Assembly (NCBI GenBank): GCA_015499985.1
Contig: JAAAUF010000423.1
Span: 1-34,668, forward strand
Direction: 5' to 3'
DNA length: 34,668 nt
Source: Haplosporangium gracile
Taxonomy: Eukaryota; Mortierellomycota; Mortierellomycetes; Mortierellales; Mortierellaceae
Shown in pieces: positions 1-9,845 of the stretch. Made by a program: the position numbers and the translations under genes. The notes under the pieces were generated by a model. That model did no database searches. It was not told the DNA's origin and worked only from the letters and a program-made list of their open reading frames with translations. Positions within the stretch are counted from its first letter, which is position 1. Each line of letters starts with the position of its first letter.

Positions 1-75
1 CCCGTAGATGTCCTGTCCGGTCCTCACCCCGATGTCTCCCTAACCAAGAGCTCTTGGTTCAATGCAGCCGGTGCT

Positions 76-123
76 CAACCGAGGCAAAGGATAGCCTGAG
101 TCCAACTGAGGCAAAGGATAGCC
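76..123. repeat. 21-bp direct repeat pair
   Basis: CAACCGAGGCAAAGGATAGC at 76 recurs at 103 with one change (CAACTGAGG...), a 27-bp period. Both copies end in CC. Confidence 0.7.
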
Positions 124-290
124 GGTGCCCAAAGCCCTTGTGAGTCCTCCCACGCCCTGTCGCTTCCACAAAGAGAAAAAAAACTAAAAAAAAAAAAAAA
201 ACAAGCATAAACTACATTCTACTTGCCTGTCAGGTCCTTGATCCACTGATGGTGTCGTCGGTGTCCTTGGCAATGGAGCTCGACCATTTT

Positions 291-318
291 GTATCCGTTC
301 GTATCCGTTCGTATCCGT
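291..318. repeat. 10-bp tandem repeat, 2.8 copies
   Basis: GTATCCGTTC occurs twice in tandem and is followed by a partial third copy, GTATCCGT. No coding context. Confidence 0.75.
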
Positions 319-473
319 AGGTCATACAGCCATGTCGAAGATATCTGATCGCCGATGGGTCGCATATGAGATCAATCACAGAAGAAAGAAAAAAAAAGGG
401 GGGTTAGAATGTTGCTTTCAACTGTAGTTGACAGCCTCACACCCGGAGCCTCCTCATGATATAACAAAAAATA

Positions 474-612
474 CGCAGTAGAACCTTGTAAACGGATCCT
501 CGCAGTAGAGCGATGTAAGAGAGTACGCAGTAGAGCGGTGTAACACAGTACGCAGTAAAGAGTCTCGCAGTGGGCCCGTGTAAAAGAGTACGCAGCAGAA
601 GCATGTAGTAGC
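474..612. repeat. Imperfect 25-bp tandem repeat array
   Basis: Units begin with CGCAG at 474, 501, 526, 551, 566 and 591, so the spacing is 27, 25, 25, 15 and 25 bp. Most units follow the pattern CGCAGTAGAGC-x-GTGTAA-(C/A)AGAGTA with substitutions. One unit is shortened to 15 bp. Any protein reading across it is a by-product of the repeat. No function can be read from it. Confidence 0.75.
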
Positions 613-1810
613 ATTGGCGCGTCCTAGACAAAAAAGCGACCTAGAAACCTCTTTTGAGGCCCTGTCGATCGGCCTAACTTTAGCAAGCAATTGAGATACC
701 AAAAAGGAGCAGTACAATAATACTATTGTGAGCCCGCGGATGTGCACTAAGTCCAGGGCTGATGCCAGACGCCATTCAGCCCCCAAGCTGTAAGAGTGAA
801 CGAGCAGCAACGAAGGCACCATGGCCAAGAGAGGGTCACCCGACGTAAGAGCGGAGGTGTGAGGCGCGAGGGAGCTTTTCCAACGATCGCCGACCAACGA
901 TACTTATCAGTCTGGGATATGTCTTGTACACTCGTCAGTGATGTACTCGTGGAAAGTTCTTGTTCCTTTGTTTGACCCTTCCGCCCTTTTCTTCCTTTTT
1001 CTCACCACCTTGGCAGCAGCCATCGTCACCATAGCTGTGTACCTGAAAGAGGGGACGCTCTCGACCCTGGTATCCTTACCCCCCACTGCAATTAAAGTCG
1101 ATACGTACACATTGTATCCCTTGATTTTGCAATGCCTGTCGTTCCACGCAATCGAAGACGGGCAGGAAGGAGAATTCGAATTGAGACAAAAAAAAAAAAA
1201 AAAACGACGTGTTAATTGACTGTATGATAAGCATATTAAAATTTCGTTCTTTTTTTTGTTTCCATTCGTCGACAATTGACAACTGCCTTGCCTTTAGTAT
1301 TTTCCAGGTCGCGAAAGAGCGTTGCGATATCTGCGGTAATGCTGAAAAAAGAAAATAAGACCACAATGATCCGAGAGCCATGATAGCGCAATGTGGCGAG
1401 TGATGGCATGTAGCGCGGTAGTGAGAAAGGCAGGTGAAGGGTAACTTAGAAGTAGCATAAATTAAAAAACAAAAAAAAAGGTAGTAGAAGGATGGAAAAA
1501 AGGAGGAATGGATAAGACAATCGTTTTGAATTTATAGGCTCCTTACACGATCGATCTCTCTTCACTTTAAAGATCTGCAAATGTAGATGGCGGTCAAATC
1601 GAGTTGGAGGCCGGCGTTTGACAAACATTTCTTTTTTATCGGCCGACAAGGCGACAGCAGCTCTGCCTTGGAACGGAAGGTGTGATCATGGTGATCATAG
1701 CAAGGCATCTCTTCAACTGCTGTTCATTTCTTATTTACTCGGTGCTATTGCTACTTTACATTGAACGGTATACAAGGGAGATGGTAGTAGTGAAGGGAAT
1801 GGGTATGATT

Positions 1811-2692
1811 TTAGGTAATGGTGGAGCGCCAGTTGCGAGCACGCTTAAATCCATTCTGGTTGAATTAGTAGTCGACGAAGGTGTCATAGATCTCCTCGGA
1901 CGAGTTCATGACAAAGGGACCGTGCTGCACAATGGGCTCCTTCAAGGACTCACCATTAATGAACACAAAGCGTGCGTCCTCGTCCTTGGTCTGGATCTTG
2001 ACTGTCGTGGCACCGTCTTCCGAGAGTGTGAGAGTATGGTGAGCCTTGCCCTTGAACCCCTTGTCGCCAATGAATGCGGTTCCCTTAAGCATGTAGATGA
2101 ATCCAGTGTAGGTCGAAGGGATGATCTGGGTAACAGTCTTGTTCGTGCCCATCTTAAAGTCGAGGTACATGGTGGGTGCGTGAGTGTTGACTTGAGACTT
2201 GATTCCGCGCGACTCGCCAGCAATGACCTTGACAACGACACCGTTCTGAGGAATAGCACGAAGGATCTGTGTCGGGAAGTTCTTCATACTGGGGTTCGCA
2301 CATCTTGTGCTTCTTGGGCAAATTGATCCAGAGCTGGAGTCTATGCGCACGGGGCTGCGACTTGACTGGCTTCCCCGAGTGGACGATACTGTGGCCGGCG
2401 GTCATCCACTGCAAGTTATCGGGTCCAATGATTCACTTGTGGTCAGCAAAGTCCTCGTGCTGGAACTGTCCCTCGAGCATGTAGGTCACTGTCTCGAAGC
2501 CGCGGTGGGGGTGGTCAGGGAAGCCTCTGTTCTTGTCAACATCGAATTCGTCGAGCATGAGGAAGGGGTCGTGATCACAGAGTTCAGGACGTCCGATGGA
2601 TCTGCGGACACGGGCGCCGAGACCCTCGGACTGCTTCTTTGAGAGGACGGACTGTGTGATGGATCGGGAGCGGAGAGTCGTAGTGGGGCCAT
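1811..2692 (-). pseudogene. Broken pirin paralogue
   Basis: The minus strand aligns along its whole length with the intact pirin at 29208-30119, but it cannot make a full protein. Lesions in order: (1) the ATG at 2690-2692 is out of frame with the body by one base, best explained by one C lost from the C-run just after it; (2) an in-frame TGA at 2433-2435 follows the conserved metal-site region; (3) a net 2-bp loss lies near 2261-2275; (4) a TAA at 1865-1867 lies 18 codons before the ancestral stop at 1811-1813, and the codons after it still match. In addition, the metal-ligand glutamate of the HSEMP motif (Glu116 of the intact copy) reads as glycine (HSGKP). Conserved stretches such as HPHRGFETVTY and QLWINLPK are still legible, so the decay looks recent. 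No intron is seen. It is called a pseudogene from direct comparison of the two copies in this window. Confidence 0.93.
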
Positions 2693-3151
2693 GTTGGGTA
2701 GTTGAGTAGGCGTAAAAGTGGGCGTAGTTATGTGGAGAGTAAAAGTAAGGTTGTTGTAGCAGGCTACAGCGAAGATTGGTTGTTTTTTCTAATGAGATGC
2801 GGGATTAACTCCGCCATGCGTGATAATTGACTAGGCCTGAAAGAGAGGGGATGGCTTAGTCATTTGTCTCATTGGTCTGATTCAGCATCGAAACTGTGGT
2901 GTCTGACAACGAAGAGCAGAGGAGAGGCTGCGTAATGAACAGAGAGTGCCTCGATGCTCTGGGGCTTATTATGAGAAAACAGATCCCAGAAAGTCAATCG
3001 GTGTATTACATGAGATAAAAGGCCTCAGTATACAAAAACATATATCCTGCTTACTACATTCAGATATACATGCAAGGTCGTGCGTAGGATGTAACAATGG
3101 GTATATTTTTAATTAGTTCCTAAAGTAAGAAAAAGGAGGCCGGGAGTTCTT
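2693..3151. other. Spacer between broken pirin and Sec7 gene
   Basis: This holds the former upstream region of the broken pirin and the 3' flank of the Sec7 gene, both on the minus strand. It is AT-rich towards 3000-3110. No gene or RNA was recognised. Confidence 0.5.
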
Positions 3152-6100
3152 TCACGTCGACAGCGGCCCATCATAAATCCACGACCGAGGTGGCCCTTCC
3201 CGAACAACAAGCGCCTCAAGTTCAGCCTCAACATCGACATTCTTGTCATTATGCTGACGAATAATGCCGCCGCCATTCCCGGCCAACTCAACGGCTTCAA
3301 GCAGACTCTGTTCTTCGCTCTCATGCTGTAGTTCGTCAAGACGATGTTGATGTTGCTGAGGGTGGTAGTTGGGGTTGGAGGACTCAAACTGGTTCATGCG
3401 TTGACGTTGTTGTTCTAGAAACAAGAATTGGTACTGGATCGACTGTTCCAGACACTCGACATAGATCTGGTATTTGACCATCTCTTTGAGCAAGTGACGC
3501 GATCGACGCTCCCAATTGTTGAATGCCTTGGCATAGTTGCTGGATTTTGGATGGAACTATACACATAGCATGGTACAGAAGCTGCAATGTTAGCATTCTC
3601 TTACACAAAATATTACTAACATATAGCATTAACACATACAGGAGTGACTTCGCAGCAACTTACCAAACGCATCATAGGTACACGGTGCTCCTGATGAGCT
3701 TCCATCTCTGCTTCCAGACCAGCCACATATCGCTTCAGCGCTTGCATCTGCTCCTCCTCCATCAACAAACTCTGGCTCATCGTCGGCATGGGCGCTGTCC
3801 ATTCAAACAATGTGATCCGGTCTCCAGCTGGCATGGACGACCCCATATGCGCACTGACCGAGCCTGTGCCTGAAGACATTGATCCACGAGTGCCAGACTT
3901 GATAGAAGCACTCCGACCACGTCCAGAGAGATCGATAGGTCCTGCAGAAGTAGGCGTCGTAGGTGGAGGATAATTTAGGTAATCGTTTCCTTGGCTCCGC
4001 ATTGGTCCTGGGCTCTCAACCATGTCAATCCCAGAAGATGTCATGCATGCACTCTCTTCTGCCTGAAGTGCCATCATCACACCGTCCAGGGCCCGACCCC
4101 ATCCATATTCCATATTGACCACTCCTCCAACCAACGGCTCCTTGCTTGTTCTCGATGCCCAGTAGTTGCATGTTCGTGCCCAAGACTCGCACTCCTGAGG
4201 AGTCTTTGTCTGGAACAAATACACGGCACCTGTAAACAGTTGAAGCGCAAAGACATGTCGTCGCGATGTCGAGTATCCTGGAGGCGGAAGGATGTTGGTG
4301 ATGGTATGCTGAAGTGGAATGTCGTCAAAGAGCGGCATTGAGGCATCCGAATCGTTCAAAGGCGGTGCCAATGAACCGGAGTTTGATTGAGGTTGTGTAG
4401 AGACGGAAGGCAACGACCCGTCCGAGCGGAACATGGAGAGTGTGCCGCGCTCCTGGTCCAGAACGACCAGTAATTGACGCCAAGCACGGTGCTGTGCCTT
4501 TTTGTCCGCTCGTTCCAACAGATGTTTGCGCCAGAGAATTCCTTCCATGCGGTACCGGGTCTGGAGGTGGTGCTGATGCCAAAGGTCCTTTTGTTCCTGA
4601 ATCGACACGCTGTCATCGTCCTGAAGCATAAAGTCATGTGGGCCATCTTCTCCTGGCTGGTAGCTCGTGTCATGAGGGTGTATACCAGCTCTTGGTCCAA
4701 GTGACTGCAATGAAGCCAGACTGTTCTGTGATGCCGAGGGGGTAGTTGTATTAGTCGATTCTGACATGGACGTGTTCAAAGTCAGTGTTGAGAGTCGACT
4801 CGAGGAGCTAAATTGGCTCTGCTGCCCTTCGTTGCCACGCATAACTGCCCTCATGGGTCCTCGATTAATATTGAGATCCCGATCGTGCTGATGAGTGAGG
4901 CTGAGGACATTAGCTTCGTTGTAGATCGAACCTGCAATACTATAGCGAGGGTTGGAACGGAAGAGAGGTGCAGCCAGACTGGAGTTGGGGCTGAATTGAG
5001 GGCAGAATCCGAAGGTCGATGAATGAGATATAGGCGGCGAGACGACAACATAGTCGCTCTCCCCTGTACCGTCGGGCGAGTTCGCCTGGGCGCTGAGTCG
5101 TTGAATGGCCTCATTCCTGAGCTGCTGGGTCCTCGCACTCACAGAGCTACGTCTTCCAGATATTCCCAGACCAAATCCTCCGCCGTTGCCACTTGTTCCC
5201 AGCATGCCCAATCCTGAATCTATTGGCTGGAGGTGCTGGTGCTGCTGTTGTGGTGAAGATGAGAATGACTGAGTGTTGTTAGATCCAGCCGAGAAGGATG
5301 AAGGATTAATCAATCGACTCATCCGGTTCGACAGGAATGACGAGCCAAATCCAGAGACTACAGGAGATGCAGGGGGCGATGAGAGTGTGTTCGACCTTGA
5401 ACCTGCTCTTGTTCTGGACACTGGTGGCGTTGCTGCAACTGGCAACAGGATCTGGTTCTGCTTAACGGCAGTATAGATGTCCTTGAGAAGAGTTTCCAGC
5501 TCGTGTTGCCACAACTTGCCGTTGCCGTGCCCGCAGTTCGCCCTTGGGTCTGTGCCCATCTTGTTACTGTAAGGTTGCGTGTTGGCTGAAACGTTGCTCC
5601 CGACAGGCCCGGTACTCTGCTGACTGTTTCCGCTCTTCCAGCTCTTGACACTTGGCGTCCGTCTTTTGGATCCTGTTGGCGAGATGGGCTCCAGAGACGA
5701 TTCGGCGGTCAAGGACCGAGGCAAGCCAAGTCCTACAGAGTCGACAGACATTACAGGTCGAGAGGAGGAGGACGATATGTCTTCTGAGCGATCCTGGCTG
5801 CTCTGCTGAACCACCTGGAGCGTGTTCTTGATGAATGCAGACCTCGACATCTTGCTCAGGCTTGATTGTCGGACAACATGGAGATCGGTATTGAGCAAGA
5901 GGACCGAGTAGGTGATCGCATGGACTACATCCTTGGCATGATCCGCGCCTCCCAACAGCGTCCTTGGGTTACAGATGACATAGCGTCCTGCAAATGCTTC
6001 TAGCACACGATCGACTTCCTGCGACTCTCCCTTCAGGACTAACTTTTGGCAAAGGGCTCGGAAGGCCATGTCGAGTCGTAGCCCAGAAAAATCAAAGTAT

Positions 6101-8969
6101 GACATGTAATGCACCAGGATACTACGGTAAAAGACGTTGGGTGTTGCCATGTACGCCGCGATCTCCTCCCGTTTCATCAGAGTCTCGTCCTCATCGAAGA
6201 GTCGTTTTGCAGTCTCAGCAGCCTGAATCGATGCCTTCTTTTCTGCCTCACCCTCGAACGCAGACACACTCTCCTCTACTGCCTCCTGGTCTTGCTGACT
6301 TAGATGTGTTGATAAGGGTCGGCTGCGGCTTGCACCTGCTGGAGCATCACGAGGACTCTGGCACACAATGGCAGGTCCATCATATCCTGACGAGGCCTCC
6401 TGTCCGATCCCTGAATCCTGATTAGGAGTTCCTGGGACCATTAGCTCTGCTGTAACTACCTCACCGCTCTCCTGCTCCTGCTCCTGCTCTTGCTCCCGCT
6501 CGAACTCATGCTGGTGCGGAAGCTCGGTAGGTTCTCTGTCGTCATCGGCAATGACTTCCTCTGTCTCGACATCTCCTGCTGACTCTCCCTCTCCGACTTC
6601 CGTCTTGTCATCGCATTCGGTATCCAGAGGCGTTGTCAAGGGTAAAAACAAGGAGATGGGTCTCCGGTTCGGTCCTGACCGACCTTCCAGTCCGGGCGAG
6701 GAAGGCGGCGATGATGAGTGCATTGGCGCTACGGTGCTGTGAAGGCTGTGAAGACTGTACTGCGAGAACCGGATCGAGTTACCCCTTGACAATCCCAAAC
6801 TGTACCCCAGTGGATCCTGGGCCATAGAAGCCCGCCTTGATGCTAGCTCTGCTGCCTCGCTGTCGGACAGGTAAGACTTTGTCGAGTAATAAAGTGATGT
6901 CTGGGATTGGTTGAGGTGCAGCGATCCAGATTCGTAGAGCCTTGAAAGTCGATTGGAGATGTTGGTGGGCATGTCCTCGTCCTCGTCCTCATCCAGTTCA
7001 CCCTCATCGTCCTCGTCGTCGTCACATTCGATGTCATCATGGGTCAACATTGCCAAGCTGGCGGTGAGATCTGCTGGAGAAAATGCTGATGGCGGTGGCA
7101 TCGCATGAGGGTGCACCGTGTCAGAAAGAGCTCCGTTTGATGCTGTGTTTTGAAGCCATGACTGGATGTTGGGGTTGCGTACAGCATGCTGATACATATT
7201 CAAGGGTTCTCCTGTCTGGGCTGACGGGCCGATGTTGGCAAAGTGCGAGACAAGTTCCTGGCCCATCAAGGGTGACAACGGTGGGGGTGTCGACAAGGGT
7301 CCTAACTGAGTCTGTCCTGGAGCAATTGAGGTGAGTGAGGGCAGATCGGGAAGTGTCGCGCTTCTGTGAGTTGGTTGTCTTGGAGAGGGTGAGCTCATAG
7401 AGGCGGCAATGTTTGAAGTCTGAGCAGTAGGGATCGGAGGTGCATCTTTGTCATCAAAGTTCTATTTCCAGAAGATGATAGTTTTCATATTTTGTTAGTT
7501 TCTTTGTCATTTTTAGCTGACGCTAGTGGATGGTTATTACAGTAGACCAAAGATCAAAGCGTAACCAAGGGATGTGTCATCATTCTACCTTGACGAGTTT
7601 CCTGAGAAAGTTGCTGCTGCTCTTCTTGACAAGTCGAGTGATGTTCCCGGCAGTGTTCTATGCAAGGTTCGGACAGACGCATAAAAAAAGGGAAAAAAAA
7701 ACACGAGAGCAGGAGGGAGTATATATGAATGTTTTGCATAAATGTTAAAAACCCACCGGTTGCATTATTTTCACACGTCAAGAAGCGCTGTGCTCTCAAA
7801 AGCAATTAGAGCTATTTCGTCCCGCTCTCTTCTATATAGCTGTTTTGGCTCAAATTGCTTCAGTTCTTCCCCTTGATTTCGATAGACCTTTTTTTTTGCT
7901 CATTATATAGCAGCAAGGAAACCGACACTTACTTTGAAGCCACCGGTGCTCTCGCTCCTTTTGCGCCGCTGTTGGAATGAGGGACTTGTCTGACTGTCCA
8001 CACTGGCTCCCGAGTCCGCACCCGCCTGAACCTGCGCTTGAGTATGGAAGGTGGAGTTGTTGGAGGCAACAGTGATCGATGATGAGGAAAAATCGGCGGT
8101 GGGGGATCTTCCAACGTTCCCTACCAGGTTGGGGGTGCTGGCTGCTGATTTGGATCCACTCCAGATCCCAAGCGAGTTCCTATTGCTATCCTCGTCGGTA
8201 ATATTACTGGTGACATTACTGCCGTTATGACGTGGCGTGGCAGGCGGTTGAAGCGTCTGATTGTGACGCTGAGAGATGGCGGGCGATGAGGGTGAATTGA
8301 TGAGGCTGGTCGATTCAAGGTTAGGTCCTAGCCGGCTATTAGGAGATAAAGATCCATCGAGTTTTGAAGTCGAGTATACTAGCGCTGACTGCCGTCTCCT
8401 GTGCGATGCTGACGCTATTGTTAGGAATAGTGAAACGAGATGTGCGTGAGGAAAGGCGATAGGTAAAAAAAACATCTGGCGAAAGAAGGGTACTTTTGTC
8501 GTTTTGTTGTCGATCCAAGGGCACGAAGCGGATCGCTCTTTATTATTTTCTTTTCGTATGTCGATCACTTGCCGAGTCAAGTCAGGTCAAAGTGAAGGTC
8601 GAGTCCAATTAAGTCAGGCCTCCATAGAGTCCTAAGGACAGATCGGTCTCAAAAGAAAAAAAAAAGAAAAAGACAGACAGAAATGCATGATATGCATCTG
8701 TGTATCTCAACGGTGTCTCTTCTTCTCTCCACATCAAGTACTTCATGGTAATATAGATATTAAGATCCATCGACTGTTGTCGCCGTTGTCGTCTCTTCTT
8801 CTCTCCATTGCTTCGTGATATAATACTTATCGAGATTCATCGATTGTCGTCGTAGTCATCCGGATTATCCTTGTCCACTGTTTTCCTTGACCTTTTTTTT
8901 TATGATGCAACAAGGAGGCAGATAGAGGTGTATCAGGCAGGGTAGACACTCACGTTGGGGACTCTGCAT
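3152..8969 (-). CDS. Sec7-PH domain Arf guanine-nucleotide exchange factor
   Basis: Four exons fit with correct phase: 8954-8969 (16 nt, ATG), 7933-8414, 3664-7461 and 3152-3556. Together they encode about 1566 residues. Introns are 8415-8953, 7462-7932 and 3557-3663, with donors GTGAGT, GTAAGT and GTAAGT. A long disordered Ser/Pro-rich N-terminus includes an acidic run near residues 305-330 and a Glu/Gln repeat near 487. The Sec7 domain spans about 575-715; LKGESQEVDRVLEAF carries the catalytic glutamate finger, Glu645. A PH domain lies at about 1133-1272 (RYRMEGILWRKHL to WASRT), followed by a helical, partly coiled-coil tail at about 1400-1490. Sec7 followed by PH and a C-terminal helix is the layout of the EFA6/PSD group, which activates Arf GTPases (Arf6 in animals) at the plasma membrane. 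Yeast Syt1 and Yel1 are also Sec7-PH proteins. Start choice rests on the phase-matched tiny first exon. A cryptic extra exon in intron 2 cannot be excluded. Confidence 0.85.
8415..8953 (-). other. Long first intron of the Sec7 gene, with a duplicated segment
   Basis: This 539-bp intron follows a 16-nt coding exon. Inside it, a segment of about 75 bp starting TCTCTTCTTCTCTCCA at about 8715 is followed by an imperfect second copy from about 8790. Both copies contain a version of GATCCATCGACTGTTGTCG. The unusual length and position suggest a regulatory 5' intron, which is inference. Confidence 0.6.
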
Positions 8970-9845
8970 CGTCGCAGCTCAAACACCGTGGACGACGCTG
9001 AGGGACAAGGAGGAGGAAAAGGAGGGATGAAAAGAGAGTAGAGAAGGTTGTGGAAGAGTGGCAAAGGAGATTGTGTGTCCTGCCTCTGCGAGTAAAAGTA
9101 AGCTGTTGTTGCTGTTGCTGTAGTTTAAATGAAATGGATGATTAAACAGCTGTAGGGCCCCAACAGGCCTGTGGCTAATGAAGAAAGCACGGAAGGGGAG
9201 GGAAGATGACCGGAGTGAAAAGGGCAAGAGAAGTGTAGATGGTAGAGAATGGATAGTTGAGAAGGTGCGTGTGTGTGTGTGTATGTGTGTATGTGTGTTT
9301 CCGGTTGGTGAGGATGTGGAAGGGAGAGGGGAGATGGACGAGGACAGGGTGGAGAGTATAAAAGAAAGAAGGAAGGAAAGAAGGGGTGTAGAGAGACTAT
9401 TCGTCAAGGGTTGATGATGGGGGAAGGGCAACGGAAAGAGAGGGGTAAAGAGAAAAAGAGAGAAGGGAGGAAAAAAGGGAGAGGTCAAGAAGGGTCAAGG
9501 GTCAAGAAGGGTCAAGAAAAAAAAGGTGTGGAAACAGGGCAAGCTAGGGCAAGCTAGGGCAAGCTAAGTAGAAGCATGCTAAATGGCACGGCAAGGTACG
9601 TTGGTTGGTACTGAAGGAGAGACAAAGGGAATTGGGTTCAACAGTTCCAGCGTCAGTTGAAACAGAGAAGGAGTGGCTTTTGGTATTGGACACATGGAAT
9701 GAGGGTGCCTAAGAAGGAAGAAGGAGCGTGTGAGGGCGGTGACACACAGTCACCACAATAACTCACAAATGGATATGTCACATCACTTGTATCTCTCTTT
9801 CTTACTTTTTCACAAACACGCACATACCACCTCTTCCCAACAGGC
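8970..9845. promoter_or_regulatory. Divergent promoter region of Sec7 gene and PMS1
   Basis: This 876-bp gap lies between two divergently transcribed start codons and must hold both promoters and 5' leaders. It is strongly purine-rich on the plus strand from about 9180 to 9530. It contains a TG-rich microsatellite (about 9265-9299), copies of GGTCAAGA/GGGTCAAG near 9483-9517 and three exact tandem copies of GGGCAAGCTA at 9537-9566. No specific factor site is claimed. Confidence 0.55.
9537..9566. repeat. GGGCAAGCTA x3 tandem repeat
   Basis: Three exact head-to-tail copies of the 10-mer occur about 280 bp upstream of the PMS1 start codon, within the shared promoter region. The GGTCAAG-type repeats lie just before them. 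Confidence 0.85.

Larger units (their letters stand above)
1..1810. other. Gene-poor region with small repeats
   Basis: No protein here is recognisable. Open frames exist on both strands (for example plus 938-1219 and minus 907-1275), but they overlap each other, include poly-lysine or poly-phenylalanine from A/T runs, and resemble nothing known. The stretch holds a 21-bp direct repeat (76-96 and 103-123), a 10-bp tandem repeat (291-318), a tandem array of about 25-bp units (474-612), and A-runs at about 183-202 and 1186-1203. It could contain the edge of an unrecognised gene or decayed sequence. Confidence 0.5.

Noticed and set aside
454..897. 147-codon minus-strand frame
   Set aside because: Its C-terminal third is produced by the 25-bp tandem repeat and the rest has no motif; a repeat artefact is likelier.
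938..1219. 93-codon plus-strand frame with a hydrophobic stretch, and the overlapping minus frame 907-1275
   Set aside because: Both strands are open over the same bases, the ends are homopolymer-coded, and neither resembles a known protein or shows splice structure.
1816..2642. Long plus-strand frames over the pirin pseudogene (and over the intact pirin)
   Set aside because: They are antisense shadows: the minus strand aligns with the pirin family throughout.
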